Shown one piece after another: positions 1-8,853 of a DNA stretch of 64,000 nt; the stretch's first letter is position 1, and the number at the start of each line of letters is the position of its first letter. Source of the DNA: Pseudomonas sp. C1C7 (GTDB lineage Bacteria; Pseudomonadota; Gammaproteobacteria; Pseudomonadales; Pseudomonadaceae); assembly GCF_013359595.1 (NCBI RefSeq), contig NZ_JABFMP010000005.1:1-64000 (forward strand), in the 5' to 3' direction. Position numbers and translations under genes: made by a program. Under the pieces are notes generated by a model. That model had not been told where the DNA came from. It saw only the letters and a list, made by a program, of their open reading frames with translations, and did not search any database.

Positions 1-1480
1 TCCCACCAATGGTCAGCGTCTCTACGCCATCCGGTGCGGTGATGGTGAAAGTGCCGCTCTGAGTCAGGGCACCTGCGTCGGGACTGCTGCCGTCGCTGAG
101 GTTTTTCTCGTAGACGTTGAGCTCACCACCCTCGACATTCAAACCATCGATGGTCACGCCATCGTCGTCGTTGTGGATTAACAGCACCAGATTCGCGGTG
201 CTGGTATCCCCGTCGGCGTCGGTGAGGGTGTAGGTGAAGGTTTCCTTGCCATCGCCACCGCCATGCAGCGCCTTGAAATCTGCATCGTTGGTATCGAGGG
301 TGTAGGTGTAACTGCCGTTGGCGTTCAGCACCAGGGTGCCGTAGGTACCCACAAAAGTACCGGGGGTGATCGGGCCGGCGTTCTCACCCACCGGCACACG
401 GTCGGCGCCCTGCTCATCGTTGGTCAGCACATTGCCGTTCAACGTCAGCTGGGTTTCCGAGGCCGTGCCGTTGAGGTCGTCGATCGCCTTGGGCACGTCA
501 TCGGTGATGTTCACGTCCAGCGAACCGGTGGTCGTATCGCCGTTGTTGTCGCCCGCCACCACGGTGAAGTGTTCGCTGAGGGTGGTGCCGTCGCCGCTCG
601 TATGGGTCTCGCTGCCGTTGAGGGTGTAGCTGTAACTGACCACGCCGGTGGCCGGGTTGTAGCCGGTGATGGTCAGGGTGCTGCCCAGCGGCGTGGTGAT
701 CGATTGCGGGAAGCCTGCGGCGACACCGCCGGTGATGACGTTGATCCCGCCGATGCTCAGGCTGTTCAACCCGTCGGGCGCGTTGACGGTGAAGGTGCCG
801 CTCTGGGTCAGGGCCGCAGGGTTGCTCGCCGTACCGTCAGGCAGGTTCGCTTCGTTGAGGTTCAGCTCGCCACCCTCGACCGACAAGCCACCGAGGGTGA
901 CCGGGTTGTTCACCACCGGTGGAGGCGCAGGCACGATCACTGGCGCCGCAGCGCCATCGTCGGTGTTGACCACCGCATCGTGGCGTTCTTCAGGAAACTC
1001 GGGAATGCCGCCGAAGCCGGCGGTAGGAAAGCCGATGGTCGGATCGACCCGCCCGCCCACTTCTTCCAGCATCACAAAACTGTGGCCGCCACCCAGCGCG
1101 CCGCCGGCAGGTCCGGTCGAACCCGGTCCCGCCGCCGTGGCTTCAGCGGTCTGCGTCGGGTCGTCACCGGCAGCGATGGCTTTTTGCAGTTGCTCGACAT
1201 CGCTCAGTTGCGCCTCGCTGGGCGTCACCGATTCGTTGGTGTTCAGGTGCGCAGATTCATGGGCCAGCAACTGAGGGGTCATCTGCAGGCTGCTGCCCCG
1301 GCCGAGCGTCAGCTCCTGGCCATTTTGCAGATGCACCGCCACGGCGCCTTCGGCTCCGGTATTGAGCTGATCACCGGCGAACAATCGATCGCCTTCGACC
1401 AAGGCGCGACGAGTGCCGTCGGCCGCCACCGCGAACACCTGACCGATGACCTTACTGACGATACCGATGAGCGTAGCCAT
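1..1480 (-). CDS. LapA/MapA-family giant RTX adhesin, amino-terminal part (runs off window)
   Basis: This is the first 493 codons of a cell-surface biofilm adhesin; the rest lies left of base 1. The ATG follows a strong GGAGGA ribosome site. Residues 1 to about 75 (MATLIGIVSKVIGQVFAVAA and on) form the retention module that plugs the outer membrane channel. T115-A-A-G118 fits the di-alanine site cut by the periplasmic protease LapG, and a FVMLEE...RVDPTIGFPTAGF stretch follows. Residues from about 194 begin extracellular repeats: a unit starting VTLGGLSVEGGELNL recurs 248 residues later as VTIDGLNVEGGELNV, with a VCBS-type domain in between. It is divergent from its likely exporter. LapA and MapA are two known P. 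fluorescens adhesins of this architecture; the sequence seen does not decide which this is, and no lapD or lapG is visible here. Confidence 0.9.
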   Translation of the reverse strand, partial: MATLIGIVSKVIGQVFAVAADGTRRALVEGDRLFAGDQLNTGAEGAVAVHLQNGQELTLGRGSSLQMTPQLLAHESAHLNTNESVTPSEAQLSDVEQLQKAIAAGDDPTQTAEATAAGPGSTGPAGGALGGGHSFVMLEEVGGRVDPTIGFPTAGFGGIPEFPEERHDAVVNTDDGAAAPVIVPAPPPVVNNPVTLGGLSVEGGELNLNEANLPDGTASNPAALTQSGTFTVNAPDGLNSLSIGGINVITGGVAAGFPQSITTPLGSTLTITGYNPATGVVSYSYTLNGSETHTSGDGTTLSEHFTVVAGDNNGDTTTGSLDVNITDDVPKAIDDLNGTASETQLTLNGNVLTNDEQGADRVPVGENAGPITPGTFVGTYGTLVLNANGSYTYTLDTNDADFKALHGGGDGKETFTYTLTDADGDTSTANLVLLIHNDDDGVTIDGLNVEGGELNVYEKNLSDGSSPDAGALTQSGTFTITAPDGVETLTIGG

Positions 1481-1745
1481 GTGCATTTCCTCCGCTGCCA
1501 ACCGCTGTCGGCACCTTTTTTTGTGACGGAGAACATGCGTGTGGATGACCAAGTCGGGTGACTGGCGGAGCGCCTGCCGGTCAGCGTTTACCTGCGTAAG
1601 CCGCTTCCCTGGCGACGATCTCGCCCAGCGTATTGCTCACGGGGGTCGTCTACGGTGGGAAAAATCCTTTGCAATCAATGGCATCGGACTTCTGTTCGTG
1701 GACGACCGGCCTGCGAGCGATGCGTAACGGTTTTGAATCACACCA

Positions 1746-1763
1746 GTGACAAAAAATTGTCAC
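1746..1763. promoter_or_regulatory. 18-bp palindrome upstream of the adhesin gene
   Basis: GTGACA and TGTCAC are perfect 6-base inverted arms around AAAAAT. The site lies about 265 bp upstream of the adhesin start and about 310 bp upstream of the exporter gene. The GTGA...TCAC layout recalls CRP/Vfr half-sites, but the gap is 10 rather than 6 bases, so I cannot name the binding protein. Confidence 0.4.
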
Positions 1764-2017
1764 CGAAACCGCTCCGCGTCCCTCCCCTCCAGCACTTCTC
1801 CGTTCCATGTCGATAAGTGGATTGGAACTTTCGCGAAACCCTGATGAGCGCCCTAGAGCTCATAAAACAAGGGCTTCGCAACTGAACAATGTGCTGGATT
1901 TTGCAGAGCGCATAAGTTTTTTTCGGCATAACGGTTATGAGAAAACCTTCTTAGCTTCTCTCCAGAATGTTCTTAGCTCTGATGTAAAACCCGTGAAACG
2001 GTTTTCCTATAAATGTC

Positions 2018-2031
2018 GTCAATAAATTGGC
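2018..2031. promoter_or_regulatory. FleQ-like binding box
   Basis: The sequence GTCAATAAATTGGC matches the published FleQ consensus GTCaNTAAAtTGAC at all specified positions but one (G for A near the end). It lies 40 bp upstream of the outer membrane channel gene, just after a TATAAA at 2009-2014 that could be a -10 element. FleQ is a c-di-GMP-responsive regulator known to control lapA and lapEBC in Pseudomonas, so the position makes sense. Binding is inferred. Confidence 0.6.
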
Positions 2032-2070
2032 GACGATAAAGCACCATCAGGACTTCAGGGAGATGCACCC

Positions 2071-3429
2071 ATGCGCCGCCTAACCCCCCTCTGCTCCGCA
2101 GTTCTACTGGCCATGGCCTGCACCTACCAGGCTCAAGCCATGAACCTGACCGAAGCCATCCAGAGCACCATCGCCACTCACCCGGAGCTGGCCTCGCGGG
2201 TAGACAGCCGTCTGTCGGCTGACGAAGACGTGAAGGTCGCCAAGGGCGGCTTTTATCCGTCCGTCGACCTGAATGCCGCCTACGGGCGCGGCTACAGCGA
2301 TAACACCAACACCCGGGCGTTCGGTGATCACCACACCTCGATCCTCAACTACACCCAGTCGGAACTGCGGCTGCGGCAGATGCTGTTCGACGGTTTCAAC
2401 ACCGCCAACGAGGTCGAGCGCACCAAGGGCGTGGTCAACTCCCGTGCCTATTACGCTCAGGGCACCGCCCAGGACCTGGCCCTGCGCACCATCGAGGTCT
2501 ACCTCGAAGTGCTCAAGCGCCGCGAGCTGGTGACCCTGGCCCAGAACAACCTGCAGGCACACCTGCGGGTCAACGACCAGATCGGCCTGCGCACCGAACG
2601 GGGCGTGGGCAGCAACGCCGACGCCGACCAGTCCACCGCTCGTCGGGCGCTGGCGGAAAACAACCTCGATACCGCCCAGGTCGACCTGGCGGATGCCGAG
2701 TCGAACTTCGCCGCCGTCGTCGGGCGCCTGCCCGATGAACTGGAAGCGCCGCCCTCGACCCGAGGCGAACTGCCGGCCACCTTGCAGGAAGCCCAGCAGA
2801 GCATGGTGGACAACAATCCCTACCTGAAATCCGCCCAGGCCGACGTGCAATCGGCCGAGAGCCAGTACGAAGTGGCCAAGTCGCCGTTCTACCCACGCTT
2901 CGACGCCGAAGCGGCGGTGGGCGCCAACAACAACATCCAGGGCGACAAGGGCCATGACAATGAATGGCGGGTCGGCGTAGTGATGAACTACAACCTGTTT
3001 CGCGGCGGCAGCGACAAGGCGCGCCTGCAATCGGACGCGCACAAGATCAATCAGGCGATGGACATCCGCAACAACGCCCTGCGCCAGCTCAACGAGAACA
3101 TTCACCTGGCCTGGAACGCCATGGTCAATGCCAAGAAGCAAACCCCGACCGCCCGTGAATACGCCGAAACCAGCAAACGCGTGCGCATGGCCTACCAGGA
3201 CCAGTTCGGCCTCGGCCAACGAACCCTGCTCGACCTGCTGGACAGCGAAAACGAACTCTACAACGCCAACCGCCGCTACACCGAAGTGCGCTACACGGAA
3301 GAGTTTTCGATGTACCGTGTACTGGCGAACATGGGGCAGTTGCTGAGCAAGCAGCGGGTGGTGCTGCCTGCCGATGCGATTGCCCAGGCCGAGGTGAAGA
3401 GCGAAGCCCGTTTGCCAGATCTCAAATAA
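2071..3429 (+). CDS. TolC-family outer membrane channel of the adhesin type I secretion system (LapE-like)
   Basis: This 452-residue outer membrane efflux protein would form the trimeric channel of the adhesin exporter and, in Lap-type systems, hold the adhesin's retention module at the surface. A signal peptide (MRRLTPLCSAVLLAMACTYQ) probably ends after AQA near residue 23. The mature protein has the two-fold outer membrane efflux repeat with LTEAIQSTIATHPELAS at its start and LGQRTLLDLLDSENELYNAN in the second half, typical of TolC members paired with type I exporters. GGGAGA precedes the ATG. It is the first gene of a three-gene operon, with a hairpin repeat separating it from the ABC gene. 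Confidence 0.92.
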   Translation: MRRLTPLCSAVLLAMACTYQAQAMNLTEAIQSTIATHPELASRVDSRLSADEDVKVAKGGFYPSVDLNAAYGRGYSDNTNTRAFGDHHTSILNYTQSELRLRQMLFDGFNTANEVERTKGVVNSRAYYAQGTAQDLALRTIEVYLEVLKRRELVTLAQNNLQAHLRVNDQIGLRTERGVGSNADADQSTARRALAENNLDTAQVDLADAESNFAAVVGRLPDELEAPPSTRGELPATLQEAQQSMVDNNPYLKSAQADVQSAESQYEVAKSPFYPRFDAEAAVGANNNIQGDKGHDNEWRVGVVMNYNLFRGGSDKARLQSDAHKINQAMDIRNNALRQLNENIHLAWNAMVNAKKQTPTAREYAETSKRVRMAYQDQFGLGQRTLLDLLDSENELYNANRRYTEVRYTEEFSMYRVLANMGQLLSKQRVVLPADAIAQAEVKSEARLPDLK

Positions 3430-3440
3430 AAGCGCTGTGT

Positions 3441-3541
3441 GTAGGAGCTGCCGAAGGCTGCGATCTTTCGATTTTGCTTTTGAAAATCAAGATCAAGATC
3501 AAAAGATCGCAGCCCGCTGTGTATTTACAGCCAGCTCCTAC
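3441..3541. repeat. Intergenic hairpin repeat (GTAGGAGCTGCCGAAGGCTG family)
   Basis: The left arm begins GTAGGAGCTG and continues into GGCTGCGATCTTT; the right arm reads AAAGATCGCAGCC and ends CAGCTCCTAC. Relatives of this element occur at about 17.3, 20.7, 27.9, 33.2 and 56.1 kb. It sits inside the secretion operon and could stabilise or attenuate the mRNA. Confidence 0.8.
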
Positions 3542-3594
3542 AGGGTGTGAGTGTCGTTCGTTCTTCTGTCCTGCCATTTACCGGAGCGTTCAAT

Positions 3595-5754
3595 GTGACC
3601 AGCATGGAACCCGGCAACACCGGTGTCGATCCGCGTCTGAGCTTCGATGACCCACTTCTGGACGGTCTGTTGATTCTCTGCAAACTCCACGGCGCAACCG
3701 TCAGTCGCGCCAGCCTCAGTGCCGGGCTGCCCATGGCCAAACAGCGCATGAGCCTGGACCTGCTGCCCCGCGCCGCAGCCCGGGCCGGGTTGCAGGCGCG
3801 TCTGCTGCGCCGCGATCTCAAGGACATTTCCCCGCTCAACCTGCCGGTGTTGCTGTTGCTTAACAACGATCGCACCGCGGTGCTCAGGCGTATCGGCGAA
3901 GACGGCCGGGTGCTGATCCTGCCCAGCGAAGCCGACGGCGGCGAACAGTGGATCAGCCCGGAAGAACTCGCCGAACACTACAGCGGCCAGGCCCTGTTCG
4001 CCCGTCCGCGACATGAACTCGAAGACCTGCGCTCACCTCTGGTACCGCGCGTGCAGGCGTGGTTTCGCGACACCCTGAAGCTGTCGAAATGGCTATACAG
4101 CGATGCGATCCTGGCGAGCTTCCTGATCAACCTGCTGGGACTGATGGTGCCGCTGTTCGTGATGCAGACCTACGATCGCGTCGTACCGAACCAGGCCACC
4201 TCGACTCTGTGGGTGCTGACCATCGGCCTGTTGATCGGCACCGGTTTCGAGCTGGTGCTGCGGGTGGTGCGCGCGCACCTGCTGGACACCGCCGGCAAGA
4301 AAACCGATGTGATCCTTTCCGCGACTTTGTTCGAACGCATCACCGGCATGGCGATGAAAGCCAAACCGGCGACCATCGGCGGCTTCGCCCAGAGCATCCA
4401 TGACTTTCAGGGGCTGCGAGAATTTCTCACGGCGGTGACCCTCACCAGTCTGATCGACCTGCCCTTCGCCCTGCTGATGCTGCTGGTGATCGGCTTGCTC
4501 GGCGGCTGGCTGGTGGTGATCCCGATCCTGGCCTTTCCGATCACGATCATTTTCGCCATGGTGATTCAGGCGCGGCTGCGCGACACCGTGCAAAAAAGCC
4601 TGAGCCTTGGCGCCGAACGCCAGGCCCTGCTGATCGAAACCCTCGGTGGCCTGGAAACCCTCAAGGCCTGCAGCGCCGAAAGCGAGCGCCAGCACAAATG
4701 GGAAAGCACCCACGGCGCCCTCACCCGCCTGGACAGTCACGCGCGCAACCTGGCGGCGTTCGCCACCAACGGCACCCTGTTCATCCAGCAGTTTTCCGGC
4801 ATGGCGACCATCGTCGCCGGGGTCTACAGCATCATCGCCGGCAACCTCAGCGTCGGCGCCCTGGTGGCGACCTACATGCTCGGCAGTCGGGTCCTGGCGC
4901 CGCTGGGGCAGATCGCCGGGCTGATCACCCGCTACCAGCAAGCGCAACTGACCATGAAGAGCACCGACGCCCTGATGGCCCTGCCCCAGGAGCGCGATGC
5001 CCGGCAACGTCCACTGGAGCGCACTCACCTGCAGGGCGCGCTGGATGTGGTCGGCATGACGTTTCACTACAACGGTCAGAGCGCGGCGGCGCTGGCCAAT
5101 ATCAGTTTCAGCGTCAAACCCGGTGAACGGATCGGCATCATCGGCCGTAGCGGCTCGGGCAAAAGCACCCTGGCGCGCATGGTCATGGGCTTCCTCGAAC
5201 CCGAGGAAGGCCAATTGCTGCTCGATGGCCTGGACCTGCGGCAAGTGGACGTCGCCGACCTGCGCCATCAGATCGGTTATGTCGCCCACGACCTGCCGCT
5301 GCTGGCCGGCAGCCTGCGCGACAACCTGACCCTGGGCGCGCGCTACATCAGCGATTCGCGCATGCTCGAAGTGGCGGAGTTGACCGGCGTGACCGAACTG
5401 GCCCGACAGCACCCGCAAGGCTTCGACCGGCCCGTGGGCGAGCGCGGGCAACTGCTCTCCGGTGGCCAGCGCCAGGCCGTGCTGCTCGCCCGGGCGATGC
5501 TGCTGGACCCGCCGATCATGTTGCTCGACGAACCCACCAGCGCCATGGACAACAGCAGCGAGGACGTCCTGCGCCAGAAACTCCACGGCCTGGTCCAGGG
5601 CAAAACCGTGCTGCTGGTCACTCACCGTACTTCGATGCTCAGCCTGGTGGATCGGTTGATCGTGCTGGACAACGGGCGGATCGTCGCGGACGGGCCGAAA
5701 GAAGCGGTTATTGATGCACTGCGCAAGGGCCGTGTCGGCTCTGCGGCAGTCTAG
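3595..5754 (+). CDS. Type I secretion ABC transporter/permease for the adhesin (LapB-like)
   Basis: This inner-membrane ATPase energises adhesin export. I chose the GTG at 3595 (VTSMEPGNTGVDPRLSFDDP) because GGAG lies 8 bases upstream and Lap-type ABC proteins begin this way, giving 719 residues; an open frame extends 16 codons further upstream without a ribosome site. Residues 1-140 are a C39-peptidase-like domain that seems to lack cysteine at the catalytic position, as in non-cleaving RTX exporters. Membrane segments follow to about residue 430. The ATPase domain shows Walker A GRSGSGKST, signature LSGGQRQA, Walker B IMLLDEPTS and a THR switch. The fusion-protein gene follows after 9 bases. 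Confidence 0.93.
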   Translation: MTSMEPGNTGVDPRLSFDDPLLDGLLILCKLHGATVSRASLSAGLPMAKQRMSLDLLPRAAARAGLQARLLRRDLKDISPLNLPVLLLLNNDRTAVLRRIGEDGRVLILPSEADGGEQWISPEELAEHYSGQALFARPRHELEDLRSPLVPRVQAWFRDTLKLSKWLYSDAILASFLINLLGLMVPLFVMQTYDRVVPNQATSTLWVLTIGLLIGTGFELVLRVVRAHLLDTAGKKTDVILSATLFERITGMAMKAKPATIGGFAQSIHDFQGLREFLTAVTLTSLIDLPFALLMLLVIGLLGGWLVVIPILAFPITIIFAMVIQARLRDTVQKSLSLGAERQALLIETLGGLETLKACSAESERQHKWESTHGALTRLDSHARNLAAFATNGTLFIQQFSGMATIVAGVYSIIAGNLSVGALVATYMLGSRVLAPLGQIAGLITRYQQAQLTMKSTDALMALPQERDARQRPLERTHLQGALDVVGMTFHYNGQSAAALANISFSVKPGERIGIIGRSGSGKSTLARMVMGFLEPEEGQLLLDGLDLRQVDVADLRHQIGYVAHDLPLLAGSLRDNLTLGARYISDSRMLEVAELTGVTELARQHPQGFDRPVGERGQLLSGGQRQAVLLARAMLLDPPIMLLDEPTSAMDNSSEDVLRQKLHGLVQGKTVLLVTHRTSMLSLVDRLIVLDNGRIVADGPKEAVIDALRKGRVGSAAV

Positions 5755-5763
5755 GAGTCGGCC

Positions 5764-7131
5764 ATGTCTGCTTCCGAACCGATTACCCCCAAGGGACGCG
5801 GCTACTTCGACAGCTTCGGCAAAAGCGCCGAGGCCGAGTTCATGCCCGAAACCGCCGGCGCCTCGCTTCAGGATTCGCCACGCTGGTCACGCATTACCGT
5901 GTGGCTGGCGGCGGCGCTGCTGATCAGCGCGCTGGTCTGGGCCAAGTTCGCGGTGCTGCAGGAAGTCACCATGGGCGAAGGCAAGGCGATTCCGTCGAGC
6001 AAGGTGCAGGTGATCCAGAACCTTGAAGGCGGCATCGTCACCGAGATCTTTGTGCGTGAAGGACAAATGGTGAACAAGGGCGACACCCTGTTGCGCCTGG
6101 ATGACACCCGCTACCTGTCGAACAAGGGTGAAAGCGAGGCCGATCGTTATGCCCTGACGGCGCAGGTCGAGCGCTTGTCGGCGGAGGCCGAGGGCCGGCC
6201 GCTGAAACTGTCGGATGAAGTAATCGCCAAGGCCCCGCAGGTGGCTGAAGACGAACGCGCGCTGTATGACCAACGGCAACGCCGGCTGGCCAGTGAACAG
6301 CGCACCCTGACCGAACAACTTCGGCAGAAAACCCAGGAACTGGCAGAATTTCGCTCCAAGGCCGGGCAATACAGCTCGAGCCTGGCGCTGGTCAATCAGG
6401 AGTTGGCCATGTCAGAACCGCTGGTCAAGACCGGCGCCGTGTCCCCCGTTGAGATCCTGCGGCTCAAACGCAGCGCGGTGGAGATCCGCGGTTCGATGAA
6501 CGCCACCAACCTGGCGATTCCCCGGGCGGAATCGGCGATTGCCGAGATCCGCAGCAAGATCGACGAGTCGGAACAGACCTTCCGTTCGGAAGCGGCCAAG
6601 GAGCTGAACGAGAAACGCACCGACCTGTCGAAAATCACCGCTTCGAGCATCGCCATCGACGACCGCGTGACCCGCACCACGGTGGTTTCGCCGGTCAAGG
6701 GCATCATCAAGCTGCTCAAGGTCAACACCATCGGCGGCGTGGTGCAGCCGGGCAGCGACATGGTGGAAATCGTGCCGTTCGAGGACAACCTGCTGATCGA
6801 AGCCAAGGTGCGGCCACAGGACGTCGCGTTCCTGCATCCGGGGCAGAAGGCGATGGTCAAGTTCAGTGCCTATGACTACACGATCTATGGTGGGCTGAGT
6901 GCGAAGCTGGAGCTGATCGGGGCCGATACCATCACTGACGACAAGGGCAACAGCTTCTATTTGATTCAGGTGCGCACCGACAAGAATCATTTGGGCGGGG
7001 ATGCGAAACCGCTGCTGATCATCCCCGGGATGGTGGCGACGGTGGACATTATTACCGGGGAGAAAACGGTGCTGGATTACCTGCTCAAGCCGGTGCTTAA
7101 GGCCCGTACCGAGGCGATGCGGGAGAGGTAG
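5764..7131 (+). CDS. HlyD-family membrane fusion protein of the adhesin exporter (LapC-like)
   Basis: This 455-residue periplasmic adaptor would link the ABC transporter to the outer membrane channel. It has a short cytoplasmic amino terminus, one membrane segment at about residues 42-62 (ITVWLAAALLISALVWAKFA), a biotinyl-lipoyl-like piece (VQVIQNLEGGIVTEIFVREG), a long coiled coil from about residue 120 to 300, and the conserved HlyD region VVSPVKGIIKLLKVNTIGGV followed by the beta-barrel. GGAG precedes the ATG and only 9 bases separate it from the ABC gene, so the two are co-transcribed. A perfect REP-type inverted repeat follows. Confidence 0.93.
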   Translation: MSASEPITPKGRGYFDSFGKSAEAEFMPETAGASLQDSPRWSRITVWLAAALLISALVWAKFAVLQEVTMGEGKAIPSSKVQVIQNLEGGIVTEIFVREGQMVNKGDTLLRLDDTRYLSNKGESEADRYALTAQVERLSAEAEGRPLKLSDEVIAKAPQVAEDERALYDQRQRRLASEQRTLTEQLRQKTQELAEFRSKAGQYSSSLALVNQELAMSEPLVKTGAVSPVEILRLKRSAVEIRGSMNATNLAIPRAESAIAEIRSKIDESEQTFRSEAAKELNEKRTDLSKITASSIAIDDRVTRTTVVSPVKGIIKLLKVNTIGGVVQPGSDMVEIVPFEDNLLIEAKVRPQDVAFLHPGQKAMVKFSAYDYTIYGGLSAKLELIGADTITDDKGNSFYLIQVRTDKNHLGGDAKPLLIIPGMVATVDIITGEKTVLDYLLKPVLKARTEAMRER

Positions 7132-7161
7132 TCAGGCCGTTGCATTTGTGGTGATTCAACT

Positions 7162-7262
7162 GGCCTCTTCGCGGGCAAGCCCGCTCCCACAGGTTTCGTG
7201 GTGGTCGCAGAATTTGCGTTCGACGCGGTCAATGTGGGAGCGGGCTTGCCCGCGAAGAGGCC
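7162..7262. repeat. REP-type perfect inverted repeat
   Basis: Two 30-base arms at 7162-7191 and 7233-7262 are perfectly complementary; the core is GCGGGCAAGCCCGCTCCCAC. Forty-one bases separate them. It lies between the convergent membrane fusion and tRNA-modification genes, where it could act as a transcript end or REP doublet. Confidence 0.9.
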
Positions 7263-7276
7263 TGCACGGACAACAC

Positions 7277-7873
7277 CTATTTCGACCCATGATTACGCTG
7301 AAAGGTCTCCTCCCCCATCGCCGCAATCTGCCCCTCGATCAACGCCTCGAACGGCTTCAACAACGGCTCGAACGAAGCCGGCGCATCCAGCACCTGCAAC
7401 GCCTGCACGATCGCCTCTATCGTCGACAGCGCTCCCGGCCCCGGTGCCTTGCGCAATCGATAGCGGGATACGCCGCCCTCGGCCAGGGTCACCCTGGGCA
7501 ATGCCGCCAGCAGCGGATTGAGGTGCAGCATCTTGCGCGCCTTGCGCCAGGTGCCGTCCGGGACCACCAGCAGCAACGGCTCATCCGAGTCGGCATAAGC
7601 CTGCATCGGCTGCGCCTCGTCGCCGGGAAACAGCAACCGCGCCCGGTATCCGGGCTGATCCAGCAACCGGGGCAACTCCTCGAACAGCTCGCCAACGATC
7701 AATTCGGCATTGGTCAGACCCAATGCCGCCAGCCGCGCCGTATTCAGCGCGTGACTCACTTCACTGGGATGCTGCAACAGCAACACTCGGGTGCGGCTGT
7801 CGAGGCTGGGGATCAGCGGGCAGAGGCAGTGGCTTTGCGGACGCAGGCAGCGCGGGCATTGAATTCTGGACAT
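7277..7873 (-). CDS. tapT: DTW-domain tRNA-uridine aminocarboxypropyltransferase (TapT-like)
   Basis: This 198-residue protein belongs to the DTW family, whose E. coli member TapT (YfiP) transfers the aminocarboxypropyl group of S-adenosylmethionine to U47 of tRNA, making acp3U. The amino terminus carries a zinc-type cysteine cluster (CPRCLRPQSHCLC). The family motif appears as VPDGTWRKARKM, and RVLLLQHPSE is the conserved first strand. It starts 10 bases after the end of the LysR gene on the same strand, so the two may be co-transcribed, although no functional link is obvious. Confidence 0.85.
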   Translation of the reverse strand: MSRIQCPRCLRPQSHCLCPLIPSLDSRTRVLLLQHPSEVSHALNTARLAALGLTNAELIVGELFEELPRLLDQPGYRARLLFPGDEAQPMQAYADSDEPLLLVVPDGTWRKARKMLHLNPLLAALPRVTLAEGGVSRYRLRKAPGPGALSTIEAIVQALQVLDAPASFEPLLKPFEALIEGQIAAMGEETFQRNHGSK

Positions 7874-7883
7874 GGTGCTTTCC

Positions 7884-8780
7884 TCAAGTCGCCTGGTTCA
7901 GCTGCGCTTTGAGCAGATCGCGGAAGGTCTGGATCAACGGCTCGCGACTGCGGCCACGACGCACGATCATCGAGAACGGCGCCTGGTAACCGAAGGTGGC
8001 CGGCAGCAGCACGCGCAAGTCGCCCTTGTCGGCCCAGGCCTGGGCATAGTGTTCGGGCAAGTAACCGATGTAGGCGCCGGACAGCACCAGAATCAGCTGC
8101 GCTTCCATACTCTCCACCGTCGCCGCGCTGTGCTTGAAGCCGTGACGCGCGAGTTCCGCCTGGCTCCAGTAGCCACGACCGACCATGCGCTGCTGGGTGA
8201 TGACCTGCTCGGGAATGCGCCGCTCGTTGAACAGCGGGTGCCGGGTGCTGCAATAGAGCCAGTGCTGTTCGCGGTACAGCGGCATGTACACCAGACCACT
8301 CATGCGCGTGGAAAACGCGCCGATGGCCAGGTCCAGGCGGTTGTCCTGGACGCCCAGTTGCAGTTCATAAGGGCTCATCACCGACAGATGCAGGTGCACC
8401 GCCGGGTGTTCCTGGCTGTAGGCGCCGATGGCTTCGGCGAACGGCAGGGCCTTGTCGCTGACCGTCGAGTCGATCACCCCCAGATTCAATGTGCCGCGCA
8501 ATTCGCCCTTGAGGGCGGCGGCGTACTGCTCGAAACCCTCGAGTTCCCCCAGCAGCCGCAGGGTCTCCTGATGGAACAACTCGCCCTTGCTGGTCAGGCT
8601 GAAACCGCCCCGCCCGCGATGGCACAGCACCAGACCCAGGGCCGACTCGAGCTGGCTCATGTAGGTGCTGATGGCCGACGTAGAGAGGTTGAGCTCCTGC
8701 TGGGCGTTGGCAAATCCCTGATGCCGCACCACGCTGACGAAGATGCGCAATAGTTTCAGGTCGGGTAAAGCGTTGGCCAT
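7884..8780 (-). CDS. gbuR: LysR-family regulator of guanidinobutyrate use (GbuR-like)
   Basis: This 298-residue LysR-type regulator has an amino-terminal winged helix (LKLLRIFVSVVRHQGFANAQ, then STSAISTYMSQLESALG) and a ligand-binding domain. It is transcribed divergently from gbuA, the same arrangement as PA1422 (gbuR) and PA1421 (gbuA) of P. aeruginosa. There, GbuR activates gbuA in response to 4-guanidinobutyrate. A 24-bp palindrome in the shared intergenic region is a good candidate for its site. The assignment rests on synteny and family, not on a specific residue. Confidence 0.85.
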   Translation of the reverse strand: MANALPDLKLLRIFVSVVRHQGFANAQQELNLSTSAISTYMSQLESALGLVLCHRGRGGFSLTSKGELFHQETLRLLGELEGFEQYAAALKGELRGTLNLGVIDSTVSDKALPFAEAIGAYSQEHPAVHLHLSVMSPYELQLGVQDNRLDLAIGAFSTRMSGLVYMPLYREQHWLYCSTRHPLFNERRIPEQVITQQRMVGRGYWSQAELARHGFKHSAATVESMEAQLILVLSGAYIGYLPEHYAQAWADKGDLRVLLPATFGYQAPFSMIVRRGRSREPLIQTFRDLLKAQLNQAT

Positions 8781-8853
8781 GCAAGGGCTCCGGATATTGC
8801 TTTTGTGGCGAGGGGGGCAAGCCCTGATGCCTGTCAGTTAAGCCGACGCAGGA

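Larger units (their letters stand above)
1481..2070. other. 590-bp divergent intergenic region of the adhesin and its exporter
   Basis: I see no convincing gene in this stretch. Short open frames exist but lack ribosome sites and resemble no family. The part from about 1880 to 2040 is markedly AT-richer than the surrounding genes, as expected for a regulatory region. It holds a palindrome at 1746-1763 and a FleQ-like box at 2018-2031, described separately. Confidence 0.7.

Noticed and set aside
263..1561. 432-codon plus-strand frame at the left edge
   Set aside because: The minus strand here encodes the retention module and VCBS-type repeats of the adhesin with a strong ribosome site, so this is a shadow.
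1807..2025. 72-codon frame in the adhesin/exporter intergenic region
   Set aside because: There is no ribosome site and no recognisable protein; the stretch is AT-rich and regulatory in character.
4093..5625. 510-codon minus-strand frame opposite the ABC transporter gene
   Set aside because: It is a high-GC shadow frame; the opposite strand carries all ABC motifs.
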